A stretch of 35,649 nt of DNA, from IMG/VR virus record IMGVR_UViG_3300035670_000729, positions 1-35,649 of that record. One strand, 5' to 3'. This DNA comes from a virus. A model generated the notes under the pieces. It saw only the letters and a program-made list of their open reading frames with translations, was not told the origin of the DNA and did not search any database. Within the stretch, counting starts at the first letter, position 1. The number at the start of each line of letters is the position of its first letter. Below, piece by piece: positions 6,172 through 15,510 of this stretch. The position numbers and the translations under genes were made by a program.

Positions 6172-7407
6172 ATGCCGAACATCGTTGCTGACTTCTGGAC
6201 ATACTGTTCTTGTTACGAAATCCCACGCAACTACGCCATATGGTCCGCTCTCTCAATGATAGCGTCGGCAACTGGCCGGCGTGTCTACATACGACAAGGC
6301 GACATCATACATCATGCTAATCTCTACGTCTGTCTAGTCGGCCACCAAGGAGGACGCAAGAGTGTCTCAAAAGACTTTGCAAGAGACTTCTTCACGGAAG
6401 TGTTCCCTGACGCAGTCGTGGGAGCAGCTATGCAATCTCGTGAGGCAATTGCCACCTTCTTGTCGTCGCCGGAAAGTATACGTACCTACCATGACGAGAA
6501 CGGTGTGCTTGTCGAATGGCACCCTATTTCGTTCTTCATTAACGAGTTGAAGAACTTCCTCTCATATAATCCCGCCGGCATGATTGAATTCCTCACCGAC
6601 ATCTATGACCGTAAATACTTCGATGCTAGTACAATCAAACGTGGCCTGGAGAAAATACCTAACCCATGTATAAATATCCTCGCTTGTGAGACAGCCGATT
6701 GGATCGTCGATAGGTTGAAGTCAAAAGTTGTTACTGGCGGTTTCAGCCGACGCATGTTGTATGTCTACGTTCTCCGCCCTACTAACACCAACGATATCGT
6801 ATGTATCCCTCGCCCAGTTGTTACCGACACGGCGCGGCTGGCTAAAGAACGTGTCTTACGGCAGCTTGAAAAAATCCCTAGTTGCGTCGGCGAATTCGTG
6901 TGGACCCCGGACGGTGAACGTGCCTTCGATAACTTCTACAGAGAAACAAAATTCTCTTTCAACGAAGACCCTGTAATTCAAGGCTACAGAGAAACCAAAG
7001 ATGTGCAATTATTAAAGCTATGTATGTTACTCGCCCTTGCAGAAGAGAACCCACGTCTGCAAATAACAGAACCCCTCATAACACAGGGTCTTGCCGTCCT
7101 TGACACTGTCGAGGAGAATCTTGCAAAGCTGTCGGTGGCTGCCGGGCGCAACGAGCTTGCTGTACCTATGCAACGTGTCACGGAAATACTTGCCCAGAAC
7201 AACGGTATAATGCCCGAGAAGAAACTAATGCAAAAACTACTGCGCGACTTGTCTCCTTATGAACAACAAATCGTCTTACCCTTTCTTCGACAAACCGACA
7301 TTATTGTTACCAAACCAATGGACCTTGATGGCAATGGTGTAACAAAAATGTACACTATGCTGCCAGAAGTATGGACAAAACTACAACAAACAGGAGGAGT
7401 TAAGTAA
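6172..7407 (+). CDS. DUF3987-like P-loop ATPase, probable replicative helicase
   Basis: A 411-residue protein. A Walker-A-like loop, GHQGGRKS (57-64), follows the strand LYVCLV. A Walker-B-like strand ends ISFFINELKNFL, with Glu in the metal position. Downstream, INILACETADWIVDRL and TGGFSRRMLYVYV match the sensor/arginine-finger layout of DUF3987-type phage helicase-primase ATPases. The C-terminus (about 320-411) looks like a small winged-helix region. No primase domain is present, so priming must come from the host or an unrecognised gene. It follows the polymerase gene and a palindrome, consistent with a replication pair. Assignment to the family is by eye; the helicase role is from family knowledge. 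Confidence 0.75.
   Translation: MPNIVADFWTYCSCYEIPRNYAIWSALSMIASATGRRVYIRQGDIIHHANLYVCLVGHQGGRKSVSKDFARDFFTEVFPDAVVGAAMQSREAIATFLSSPESIRTYHDENGVLVEWHPISFFINELKNFLSYNPAGMIEFLTDIYDRKYFDASTIKRGLEKIPNPCINILACETADWIVDRLKSKVVTGGFSRRMLYVYVLRPTNTNDIVCIPRPVVTDTARLAKERVLRQLEKIPSCVGEFVWTPDGERAFDNFYRETKFSFNEDPVIQGYRETKDVQLLKLCMLLALAEENPRLQITEPLITQGLAVLDTVEENLAKLSVAAGRNELAVPMQRVTEILAQNNGIMPEKKLMQKLLRDLSPYEQQIVLPFLRQTDIIVTKPMDLDGNGVTKMYTMLPEVWTKLQQTGGVK
7392..7399 (+). promoter_or_regulatory. Strong Shine-Dalgarno site
   Basis: AGGAGGAG inside the end of the ATPase gene lies seven bases before ATG 7407. It supports a 55-codon gene that overlaps the ATPase stop (TAATG). Confidence 0.75.
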
Positions 7408-7574
7408 TGAAATGCGCACACCGTGAAGAACCAGCAAAATCCTACACATCAGCTATGTATGACGCTAAGCGACGTAAAGCAAAAGGAGAACGCCAGTGGT
7501 TTTGCTCCGTCTGCAAGCGTTGGATATGGGAAACTTACTACCGCAAAGAGAAGAAACAGAAACCAACACACTAA
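7407..7574 (+). CDS. 55-residue Cys-rich (zinc-finger-like) protein
   Basis: It starts MKCAHREEPAKSYTSAMYDA and continues with a Lys/Arg-rich helix, FCSVCKRWIWETYY and a basic tail. Cys3/His5 and Cys33/Cys36 could make one zinc site. The start overlaps the ATPase stop and has an unusually good Shine-Dalgarno site, so I favour a real gene despite its size. The basic character suggests nucleic-acid binding (inference). It is followed four bases later by another small Cys-pair protein. Confidence 0.62.
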   Translation: MKCAHREEPAKSYTSAMYDAKRRKAKGERQWFCSVCKRWIWETYYRKEKKQKPTH

Positions 7575-7578
7575 CTAT

Positions 7579-7878
7579 ATGCGTTGCACAATGTGTCTTA
7601 GTAGTTTTGCGCAGTTCGAATTGCGAGATTCGCTTTGCTTAAACTGTCACAACACCCTCCTACGTAAAATACTCCTCGCGCTACGTGAACGCGAGGAGTA
7701 TGAATGTGTCGAACCTGCTGCTACTCTCGATTTGCCACAATGCGTTGAATCACTTTTGCTCGGGCCTTCTGACGCGCCGCAGCAAGCCAAGCATCCAGTA
7801 CCTCCTGCGTCTTCTCCTTGTCCGACTTGTGAAAGTGCAGAAGCATCTCGTTGTAACTTGCAACAAGAGCAGAGTTAA
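7579..7878 (+). CDS. Small zinc-ribbon protein overlapping the late block tail-to-tail
   Basis: A 99-residue frame starting at ATG 7579. The N-terminus, MRCTMCLSSFAQFELRDSLC, followed by LNC, gives two CxxC pairs of a zinc ribbon, then a helix LLRKILLALREREEYE. The last 52 codons lie opposite the 3' end of the giant leftward gene (stop at 7721-7723) and include a Pro/Ser-rich stretch and a late CPTC. The ribbon part is credible. The overlap part may be real or a fortuitous extension, because the stop at 7876-7878 is simply the first one met. A terminator hairpin for the opposite strand is embedded at codons 31-41. Confidence 0.5.
   Translation: MRCTMCLSSFAQFELRDSLCLNCHNTLLRKILLALREREEYECVEPAATLDLPQCVESLLLGPSDAPQQAKHPVPPASSPCPTCESAEASRCNLQQEQS
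7664..7701 (-). terminator. Terminator of the leftward late block
   Basis: A perfect 12-bp inverted repeat, ATACTCCTCGCG (7669-7680) and CGCGAGGAGTAT (7690-7701), has a 9-base loop. Read leftward it begins 20 bases after the stop of the giant gene and is followed by a short TTTT. The U run is brief, so termination may be partial. Read rightward it lies inside an ORF and lacks a T run on that side, so it is directional. Confidence 0.65.
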
Positions 7879-10800
7879 GTAAGCGTTCTTCTTCTAACGT
7901 AAGACGCAATGTTTGTCCCTTGAGTGAAACTGTTTCGCTCGTATACGGCACCGAAAGTCCGTAGCGTTTAAGTATCTGACGCGACGTATCATTAAGTTGC
8001 CGCTCCATCACCGTGTCCGCTCTTACTTCTTTTGGACGTGCCGCCTCTACAGCGAGACGCTCTCTTGGTGCAAGCTGTTCTTTCTCCTTACCGAACATCT
8101 CTTGAGAGCGTTGCTCCTCGAAGTAATCCGCAATGTGACCCACCCCTTCGTCGTAACGTTGAAGCAAACTATACAACTTATTGCCAAGACGCTTCCTAAT
8201 TGTTTTCTCTTGCTCCTCGCTTAACTTCCCGCCTTCTGGCGTCTTAAGAATCGTTCGAGCCTTCAGCGAACGGTAAAGCTCTTCTTCTGTCGTTACCTCT
8301 AGCACCTTCCGCAGTTCCTTCTCGACATCCCCGCCGTTTTGCACAGCCCTGATTACCCGCTTCGCTGCGACACGTATCGGACGATGCACATCTTCTCGAA
8401 GGTGCATTTCTGTGGCTTTCGATCCTAGCGTTTCCCTCCTCCAACGATAGAAGGCACGCACTGCTGTATCGAAATCCTGCTCTTCGGTGTTGGCCAATCC
8501 CCACAAGGCCATCAAGGTTTTTACAAAGCCAAAGCCGGGTGATTTATTCCGCGCAAACTCCAGTGCTCGTTCACCCGGCGACAGGCCTTCATACTTACCG
8601 AGGCCCATACTTGCATCTGTCAACTCCGAAGCAAGCGCCATAGGTGTAACTGCCCATGCAAGATTACGCCGCCATGTTTCTGGCGTCTTCATGGTACGCC
8701 ATACAAGATATACCGGCCCACTGAGAGACGCCGCAATACACTCTTTAAGAAACTCAAGTGGCTCTTCTTCAGCCTCTCTCCAACGTTGTCCAGGCCCTGA
8801 TAACCCTGTGAGAAGGCCAGCGATCACTGTCGTAATTGCTCCCTGCAATGCAAGACCGCCGAACAAGCGGCCGGCAAGTATCGCATCGTGCTTACCTTGC
8901 TCGAAGTTTTTGTTCCTTATATCGTCAATAAGGTTGTTCACCACACCACGCATTTGGTTCAAACGGGTTTGTGGATAAATATGAAACCAGAAGAAGTTAT
9001 TAAACAACCGCGAAGCCCCAAGTCGAGAACGCTCGGCGACACCTACATTCCCGCCAGTCAGCCAAGGAGCAGCACGTGTCACAAACTGTTTTAGCAACTC
9101 CTCATCTGTCGCATTGGCAATCGCTTCTGCTTCAACGGTAGGGAACCCCATAGCACGTGCTACAGCCTTTGCTCGCTGTCTCATATACGGAGTCGCGTCC
9201 TTTGACTTTAATCGCTCCACCAACACATGTGCCCCGACAGCAGCCATAAGCTCTTGCAACTCGTTTAGATATTGCTGTCCTGTATACTTCCGAATCCCTG
9301 TCGACAACTGCCGTCCAATCGACCGCAAAGGTGCATTTGGATTAAACGACAAATCGTAAAGCGCTTTATTAACCGCGCCAGCCATCTCAAGCAGTTCGTA
9401 AATTCCAACAGAGTTTACCTGCCGAAGCACATTGTCCAAACCGAGAAACACAACAGGAGCACCTACAAGCGTTTCTCCCAAGTTGACTAGCGCATTCGCC
9501 GACAGCATCATGGATTTAATTACCGGCACTGCCGCGTCAGCTGCAGCAGACACCATACCAATCGGCATATCCTTCGCTGTCCACCATCCATGCAACGCTT
9601 CAAGTGGATGTCCCTGTAACGCAAGCATCAAGTTATCAAACTCACGCCCGTGTCGCGGAGTTTGCAATTCTCTTTGCACATTCTGTCGTGTCTCCTTCAA
9701 CAAGCCGGAATCAGGCTTGTACACCTCACGAAAAGCAACAGCATGTGCAGTGCGTTGCGCTGCATTTTCTAGATAATGGAACGGACTAGAATGCACTAAC
9801 TCGTGCCATATTCCGTGCAGTTTAACATGCGTTACAGTCTTTGGAAAGTAGCGAATAAAGTCTTGTGCAATACGATTAAGCGCAGCTGTGTCGTACCCGC
9901 CGCGATCAAGTGCAGCTTTCCACTTCACCAAGATGTCTTCGACATCGCTCACAGGTTTGCCATTTGCCTTAGCGACACCCGCCGCGAAGCGTTGCCACAG
10001 TTGATCTCCTGGCCCCCGTCGCACAACATCATAACCAAGCACAGTAAGATTTCTCTGCACTAACCCACGTGCATGAAACCCTTCAACCGCTTTTTCAGCC
10101 AACTTACCAATAGCCAAGTTCGCTTTCTTCAACTCCGCTACAAGCTCTTTTGCTTTGTTCGGAGCCGCCAATGTCCCTTCGATGGCACCAACCATGCGGG
10201 ATGTAGCAGCAAAGTCTGTTACCTTTTCCAATCCTTGAATCCAAGTAGAGCCGCCGCGGTAAGCCCTCCCCGCTAACTCCTTAGCGTAATCTAACGTTGG
10301 AGTCAACTCTCCATAATACCTCTTTGCGCGAGACGCAATCTGTCGCGCCTCTTTTGCAACTTGCTTACTCACCGGACCTCCTAACCGCTCCAACCGGTCA
10401 ATAAGAGGCTCAGAGTAAACATCGCCAATTTTCAACGGCTGCACAGCCCGCACAGCTGCCCTTACCGCAGGTGGTGCATAATACTTCTTGGTAAGGGTCA
10501 TTTTGCCCTCTTCCACAGACTTCTTTGCAAATTCACCAAGGTCGTAAATAAGACCCGTTATGTCGTCTTTTGGTGTGCCGTCTTTACTTGGCGCGATACC
10601 CAACGGCCGATCCTTTTCCAGTTCCTTGCTAAGTGTTGTTGTAAACCATAAATTATCTTCTGGAGTGGTGTTTAACTTAAATGTTGTCGGTTTTTCGCTA
10701 GTTGCAGTCTGCTCCTTACGCGTTTGCTCCCCCTCCGTCGTCTTCTTCAGCTCATCCGCAATATCCGCAATATGCCGTAGCACTTGATCGACTTTTGAAC

Positions 10801-13800
10801 CAGGAGCAACTCCCAACAACTGTAGTATCCGATTCCACCACCGAGAAATTATATCAATTGCTCTAGGTTGCAAATCGAGAGTATTAACAAACTGTCTGAA
10901 TTTCTTCGACTCCATCATTACAGAAGTAAATTCATGCAAGTCTGTTAGGCCGTATGCCACAAGACCTTCGCCGGCAAAAGCAGAATCAGTTAAAGCATAA
11001 TGCTCTTTCCACAGTTTATCCTCTTGTTCTTTAGTCAACTCCCCGCGAAGTTCTTCAACAATCTTCTTCATACGCTGAACTGCTTTCTTTTGCGTGGGTG
11101 TCAACCCATCAAGCACTTCATCGTAAATACGCTTAATGCCTTTCACTGCTGCAACGAGCTGTGGCTCACTATTTCGCCCTTGTATTACATCTTCCATTGC
11201 TTTATACAAGGCTGCATGTGCTGTTTCGTGCAGCAAGTCGCTTACGATTAAGCGATTAGTATCTAAGCCAAAGTTAATTGTGTTGGTGGCACTATTATAA
11301 TACGTCGTATCGTTAATATTAAACGATAGCTTTGTCGTGGAAAGTAACTTACCAAATTTTACCAAGAAAAACCGCAATGTAGCCAATTCATTTGCACTTA
11401 CTTTTTCTCTTTGCTTAGTCGCGACGTGAACTAACACATCTCTAAGTGACTTCTCACTGCCCTCTGCAAGTCCAAGGAACGTTCGAGCAGCTTGCACGGC
11501 GGCCGAAGAAGCGCCCGTGGTTTTCACAGGCGCTTCAGCTACTTGTGCTTTTTCTTCTGTGCCTTGCTTCCGTACTTCTTCGTCCACTTGCGTGCCACCT
11601 CTGGGTGTTTCAGCCACAGGTAGCGCCTTTGTTTCTCCGACTTGAACGGCACTTCTCTCACCTCCTCTCGATTTGCTTGCTATCACTCCGGCAGGTGTTG
11701 TCCCCGATTGAGTGAACTTAAAGCCAGCGGGACGCGTCTGCTCGTACAAATGTGCAATCTCGGTAATAGCCGCTTCGAATAATGTGTCCGATATGTTGTG
11801 CAAGCCGACAATGCGCTTAACAGCTTGTATGAACTTAGTGAAAAGGCTTACATCTCCTTTAACATTATACGGAATACGTTGCAAAAACCGTTGAAATTCT
11901 GGTTTCGTCATCGTCTCCGTAATAAACTCATAGATATGCGTGGTACCGTAATGTACCCTTGCCGTGTCACTTTGCTTTGCACGCAGATAGACAGTAATCA
12001 ACTCCTTAACATGCGGGTCGGTATTTGAGTTTTGTAACGCCGCTTCAAGCAGTGCTCTCTCGCCCCTGTCAAAGTGCGTGTTGTCGTATGTGCTACGCAA
12101 GCCCGAAACAAACTTCTCCAGCTTATGAACCGTACCAGCGTGCCAAATCTCGTGCATGATGATACGACTATCATCCCAGTGACGCGGTCCGATTTCAATT
12201 GCGTCTCTTTCCGGTGAGTAAAAGCCGGCTGTGCCACCTGACTGCGGTGTAACCTTTATCGGCACGTCTAACATCTCTGGATCGGCTTTAGCCAACGTCT
12301 CTTGTGCAAGATGCGACCATTTGTCGTTTGGGTTGCTCGCAATACGCTCCAGGTCGCCCTTTACAGTACGACCAGTACGCGATGGCCTAAATGGGTCAGG
12401 CCCAACGGGCGGGAACTCCCCACGCTCTCGCGAAGGCTCAGTGCGTTCCAACGCCGGAATTCGTTCTCCTTCCCGTAACGGGCCCCATTCAATTCGTGTC
12501 TGTCTAAGTGCCGGGTCATAAACCGGTCTGCCTACTTGCCGCGCACCAGCCGCGTTAGCTGGGCCTGCAAATGCAGTATAAGCACCGGTCGGAGTAAGCA
12601 CATTGACTAGCGTATTACCTCGCGCTACCTGCTGTCGCATTTCCTTCCGTGAAATAGCCGGAACATCCTCGAAGCGTCCTTGCTGTGTAGGCGTCTGCGC
12701 AACATCTAACGACGGCTGTCGCTGTTGCGTTTCCATCTCTTGGCCGTATCTGACACGCTCTCTTACAGTACCGCCTGGCACCCGCTCGATCTGCTTCACC
12801 TGCGATGGCACTTGAGTCGGAACGGGTTGCGCCTGCTGCAACATGTTGGGGATACCGCCGGCCTCAGCACCGAAGCTAACGCGGCCACGCTCTGTGGGCC
12901 CACCTCCAGGACGCTCCACTTCACCTGGCGTAACAACTCCTGGCACATTAACAACTGGCTGTTCAGTTGCCGACAGCGGATAAGGAGGTGCAATTGCTGG
13001 CCCAGTAGGTGGCACAGCTTCCGCTGGCGCAATAGTCTTCTCGTCTCGCCAGGCGGGTGTAGACGCCGCTAAGGTGCGTGACAACTCCTGCAAGCGTTCG
13101 ACCTGTGCTGCTACACGTTCCTTACGAAAACGAAGAACGGCTAGTTGACGTTCCGCTTTACGTTGCTTCCTCGGACGAGAAGCGTCTTCAGCCAACACCG
13201 TTAACTCTTGCTCTCTTGCATCAAGTGCAGCAAGTCGCTCATTTGCGTGTTGTACCTCACTAGCAAGCGTGTCCGACGCCATTAGAGCTGTATCGGACGG
13301 ACGAGCAACAGCCGGCGGTATAGGCGGCGCGGGACGCTCCTGGCTGAACACGCCAGTAACACCACCAAAAGCACCACCACTTACAAAGCCGGCAACAGCC
13401 CCCTCACGCCGTTCCTTTTCCATGTCCTCAGTAAAAAGATACTTCGGCACATCCGCAAGAGGAACACCTTGTGCAGTTAGCTTATTAAACTGCTCGACAA
13501 GCGTTTGCCAATACTCAGTCGGCGCTTCGCTTACAGCACTTTCTAACAAACCCGTTGCGCCTTGCCCAACGCGAGACTCGACAAATTCCTTACCGAACAT
13601 CTTTGTCGCAAAATTGTCGAGAGGTGTAACAGGGGCACCATGAAAACGACGCAAGGCGAGCACAGGCTGTACTGCTTCGGCAAAGCCGGCAGGCACAGAC
13701 AACATAAGTGTCTTCAATGCCTGCGCTGCACCACGCTTCTCCTCGGGCACTTCGCTGTACATCGCGCCTGCTTCGATTCCAGCACCCGTACTAGCCGCCC

Positions 13801-14542
13801 CTACAATCTCGCCGGCGGCTTGCAACGCTTGTTGCGAAGCCTTTGGCAACAACCGCTTACCAATTTGCTTCGTCGCAACACCTGCTGCACCACCAGCACC
13901 AAAAGTAGTACCAAGCAACGGCAATTGCTCTCCGATAGACTTGGTACCATACTGCATCGTTTGCCGCAGGCGCTGTGCCAAGCCAGCAGGACCGCTTTCT
14001 ACCCCAGCACCCACCTGCGCGAAGTCAGCAATACTCGGCGGGTTAGCAGCAATCTCCTCCCGGTTTGCCTCTGCCCTTTGCGTAAGCCAATTACTAAGTG
14101 ATTCCCCCAACTTGGGTGCAAGAGGCTTTATAGCCAAGTCAGTTAATAGTTTTCCTCCTCCGTAACCAATGTCTTGCAAAATATCAACACCGCGCAACGT
14201 ATCGCTTACTATCCCGCCGGGAGGTGGTCGTAAATTGCCTTCTGCGTCAAAAAATCTACCGATTATGTCTTCCTTACCTGAAGCAATAGCCGCTTGTGCG
14301 TCTTGAGACCACTGCTCCGGCGTAGGTCCCGTAAGAGGCGACAGTATCGAGCGCAATGCACCTGAAGACTGCTGCCCTGGCAAGGGAGCGCCAATACTCG
14401 AGGTAGCAGTCTGCTTCGGCGTTTCGTTCAACTGTTGAACAAGACCTACCGCAAGCTTCTGCAGAGCATCTGTTGATAGCTCTTGCGGCGACTCGACGTC
14501 GTACTCCTCGCCAGTCGGTAGAGTAATTTGATACGTAGGCAT
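7721..14542 (-). CDS. Giant polyvalent virion/ejection protein with two zincin domains
   Basis: A 2273-residue protein, the last gene of the late block. The N-terminus is short and polar, then come Gly/Ala-rich helical stretches (about 165-310) able to contact membranes, and a Pro-rich linker. Two gluzincin-like modules follow: H797-E-I-W-H801 with downstream E872 (YEFITE), and H1105-E-T-A-H1109 with E1204 (HEFTSV). Each is followed by a similar W/F-rich helix, so they look like an internal duplication. Residues about 1800-1900 (FWFHIYPQTRLNQ, then a Gly/Ala hydrophobic stretch) resemble the C-terminal region of large polyvalent phage proteins. Such proteins are injected with the DNA and may cut the cell wall or host proteins; the substrate here is unknown. 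It starts at ATG 14542 behind AAAGGGA. A copy of the dispersed palindrome lies about 105 bases into the gene. Confidence 0.85.
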   Translation of the reverse strand: MPTYQITLPTGEEYDVESPQELSTDALQKLAVGLVQQLNETPKQTATSSIGAPLPGQQSSGALRSILSPLTGPTPEQWSQDAQAAIASGKEDIIGRFFDAEGNLRPPPGGIVSDTLRGVDILQDIGYGGGKLLTDLAIKPLAPKLGESLSNWLTQRAEANREEIAANPPSIADFAQVGAGVESGPAGLAQRLRQTMQYGTKSIGEQLPLLGTTFGAGGAAGVATKQIGKRLLPKASQQALQAAGEIVGAASTGAGIEAGAMYSEVPEEKRGAAQALKTLMLSVPAGFAEAVQPVLALRRFHGAPVTPLDNFATKMFGKEFVESRVGQGATGLLESAVSEAPTEYWQTLVEQFNKLTAQGVPLADVPKYLFTEDMEKERREGAVAGFVSGGAFGGVTGVFSQERPAPPIPPAVARPSDTALMASDTLASEVQHANERLAALDAREQELTVLAEDASRPRKQRKAERQLAVLRFRKERVAAQVERLQELSRTLAASTPAWRDEKTIAPAEAVPPTGPAIAPPYPLSATEQPVVNVPGVVTPGEVERPGGGPTERGRVSFGAEAGGIPNMLQQAQPVPTQVPSQVKQIERVPGGTVRERVRYGQEMETQQRQPSLDVAQTPTQQGRFEDVPAISRKEMRQQVARGNTLVNVLTPTGAYTAFAGPANAAGARQVGRPVYDPALRQTRIEWGPLREGERIPALERTEPSRERGEFPPVGPDPFRPSRTGRTVKGDLERIASNPNDKWSHLAQETLAKADPEMLDVPIKVTPQSGGTAGFYSPERDAIEIGPRHWDDSRIIMHEIWHAGTVHKLEKFVSGLRSTYDNTHFDRGERALLEAALQNSNTDPHVKELITVYLRAKQSDTARVHYGTTHIYEFITETMTKPEFQRFLQRIPYNVKGDVSLFTKFIQAVKRIVGLHNISDTLFEAAITEIAHLYEQTRPAGFKFTQSGTTPAGVIASKSRGGERSAVQVGETKALPVAETPRGGTQVDEEVRKQGTEEKAQVAEAPVKTTGASSAAVQAARTFLGLAEGSEKSLRDVLVHVATKQREKVSANELATLRFFLVKFGKLLSTTKLSFNINDTTYYNSATNTINFGLDTNRLIVSDLLHETAHAALYKAMEDVIQGRNSEPQLVAAVKGIKRIYDEVLDGLTPTQKKAVQRMKKIVEELRGELTKEQEDKLWKEHYALTDSAFAGEGLVAYGLTDLHEFTSVMMESKKFRQFVNTLDLQPRAIDIISRWWNRILQLLGVAPGSKVDQVLRHIADIADELKKTTEGEQTRKEQTATSEKPTTFKLNTTPEDNLWFTTTLSKELEKDRPLGIAPSKDGTPKDDITGLIYDLGEFAKKSVEEGKMTLTKKYYAPPAVRAAVRAVQPLKIGDVYSEPLIDRLERLGGPVSKQVAKEARQIASRAKRYYGELTPTLDYAKELAGRAYRGGSTWIQGLEKVTDFAATSRMVGAIEGTLAAPNKAKELVAELKKANLAIGKLAEKAVEGFHARGLVQRNLTVLGYDVVRRGPGDQLWQRFAAGVAKANGKPVSDVEDILVKWKAALDRGGYDTAALNRIAQDFIRYFPKTVTHVKLHGIWHELVHSSPFHYLENAAQRTAHAVAFREVYKPDSGLLKETRQNVQRELQTPRHGREFDNLMLALQGHPLEALHGWWTAKDMPIGMVSAAADAAVPVIKSMMLSANALVNLGETLVGAPVVFLGLDNVLRQVNSVGIYELLEMAGAVNKALYDLSFNPNAPLRSIGRQLSTGIRKYTGQQYLNELQELMAAVGAHVLVERLKSKDATPYMRQRAKAVARAMGFPTVEAEAIANATDEELLKQFVTRAAPWLTGGNVGVAERSRLGASRLFNNFFWFHIYPQTRLNQMRGVVNNLIDDIRNKNFEQGKHDAILAGRLFGGLALQGAITTVIAGLLTGLSGPGQRWREAEEEPLEFLKECIAASLSGPVYLVWRTMKTPETWRRNLAWAVTPMALASELTDASMGLGKYEGLSPGERALEFARNKSPGFGFVKTLMALWGLANTEEQDFDTAVRAFYRWRRETLGSKATEMHLREDVHRPIRVAAKRVIRAVQNGGDVEKELRKVLEVTTEEELYRSLKARTILKTPEGGKLSEEQEKTIRKRLGNKLYSLLQRYDEGVGHIADYFEEQRSQEMFGKEKEQLAPRERLAVEAARPKEVRADTVMERQLNDTSRQILKRYGLSVPYTSETVSLKGQTLRLTLEEERLLNSALVASYNEMLLHFHKSDKEKTQEVLDAWLAAARQKARAKVIQRIVANRE
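14420..14446. promoter_or_regulatory. Dispersed palindrome, copy 2 (in giant gene)
   Basis: The perfect core GTTCAACTGTTGAAC lies at 14426-14440 with the right flank AAGACC matching the consensus. It is 102-116 bases inside the giant gene, where it is read as VQQLN (codon phase GTT CAA CAG). The left flank has two mismatches. Confidence 0.7.
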
Positions 14543-14571
14543 TGAATGTTCCCTTTACAGAAGATTAAATG

Positions 14572-15495
14572 CTAAGGGCGTTTCTTAATACGCACCTCAC
14601 CAACTCCTGGAACATCTACAACCGTGCCGCTGGCGTCGTTTGTTGGATTACCAGTGTTCAATCGCGGCTGATTAGTCCCACTAAGCGGTAAAAGCGGCAG
14701 CAACTGTTGCAGCATATCACGTAACTGTTGCACATCTTGTGGCTCGGCAGTAGGATTAGCGCCTGCAGTAGCCGCACTTCTTGCTAAGTTGACAACAGTA
14801 GACATCAGATTATATAACCCCATCATCTGAGCCGGTCCAGCATAGGTATTAACCTGCCCGCTTTGACGCGTTGCACCTGCTGCTGGCTCAAGCACTTGCT
14901 CACCTGGCGACAACGCACCCCCTCCTTGTGCTAACACATCTACACCTGTACCCGCTGCATTCGGCGTAAACGCGGTTTGATCCTTATTGAGCATTAACAC
15001 ACTCCCCTCTTTTATCGCTGCAGACAACGGGTTGCGCGACGAACCACCTATCAACGCCGTCCATAACTGCAACGCCTCTCTCTGTTCTGCAGCTGGCAAC
15101 TTAGCAAGTTCGTTATCCAACGAAGTACTTATTTCAAGCATTGCTTGCTGATCACCTGTTTCTAGTGCCTTCCTATACTGCCCCATCAACCGACCAACCG
15201 CGACTTGTGCATCAAACTGCTGCTTTGTTTGTCCCGTCCTTTGTCGCACTTCATTCGCGCTAATACGCTCATGCTCTGTGCGTGCCCCAAGCAAATCACG
15301 TTGCAACATCTCCGTAAGAGTTTGCTCTTGCGTAAGTTGCGTTTGTGCTTTTCGTGACGCAGTTTCGGCTTTTCGCGCCTCCGCTTCGGCACGCATCGCC
15401 GGCAATTGAAACATCATAGTTCCAAGCTGCCGACCTAAGTTTTCGCCAACAGCACCAGCTGCCTGCAGCGAGTCTTCGCTTCGTATATAAGGCAT
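14572..15495 (-). CDS. Coiled-coil internal virion protein (putative)
   Basis: A 307-residue protein starting MPYIRSEDSLQAAGAVGENL, with a long charged coiled coil (about 30-110, rich in A, E, K, Q, R) and then a Gly/Pro/Thr-rich, less ordered half with a Gln-rich helix (QQLRDMLQQLLPLLPL). It sits between two small virion-like proteins and the giant ejection protein, the position of internal core/ejection proteins in short-tailed phages. I recognise no specific family. The TTAAATT leader before ATG is shared with other late genes here and lacks a Shine-Dalgarno site. Confidence 0.6.
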   Translation of the reverse strand: MPYIRSEDSLQAAGAVGENLGRQLGTMMFQLPAMRAEAEARKAETASRKAQTQLTQEQTLTEMLQRDLLGARTEHERISANEVRQRTGQTKQQFDAQVAVGRLMGQYRKALETGDQQAMLEISTSLDNELAKLPAAEQREALQLWTALIGGSSRNPLSAAIKEGSVLMLNKDQTAFTPNAAGTGVDVLAQGGGALSPGEQVLEPAAGATRQSGQVNTYAGPAQMMGLYNLMSTVVNLARSAATAGANPTAEPQDVQQLRDMLQQLLPLLPLSGTNQPRLNTGNPTNDASGTVVDVPGVGEVRIKKRP

Positions 15496-15510
15496 AATTT
15501 AACTCTTTCT

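Noticed and set aside
7423-7578. Upstream extension of the zinc-ribbon ORF at 7579
   Set aside because: It covers the 55-residue gene in another frame, which has the strong ribosome site; the extension has no start signal.
7997-14165. Many rightward frames opposite the giant gene
   Set aside because: All are antisense shadows of one continuous, protein-like leftward frame and lack ribosome sites.
14701-14735. Two CAACTGTTG-like/TAACTGTTG sites as palindrome copies
   Set aside because: Flanking arms do not match; they come from Gln/Leu codon runs in a coiled-coil gene.
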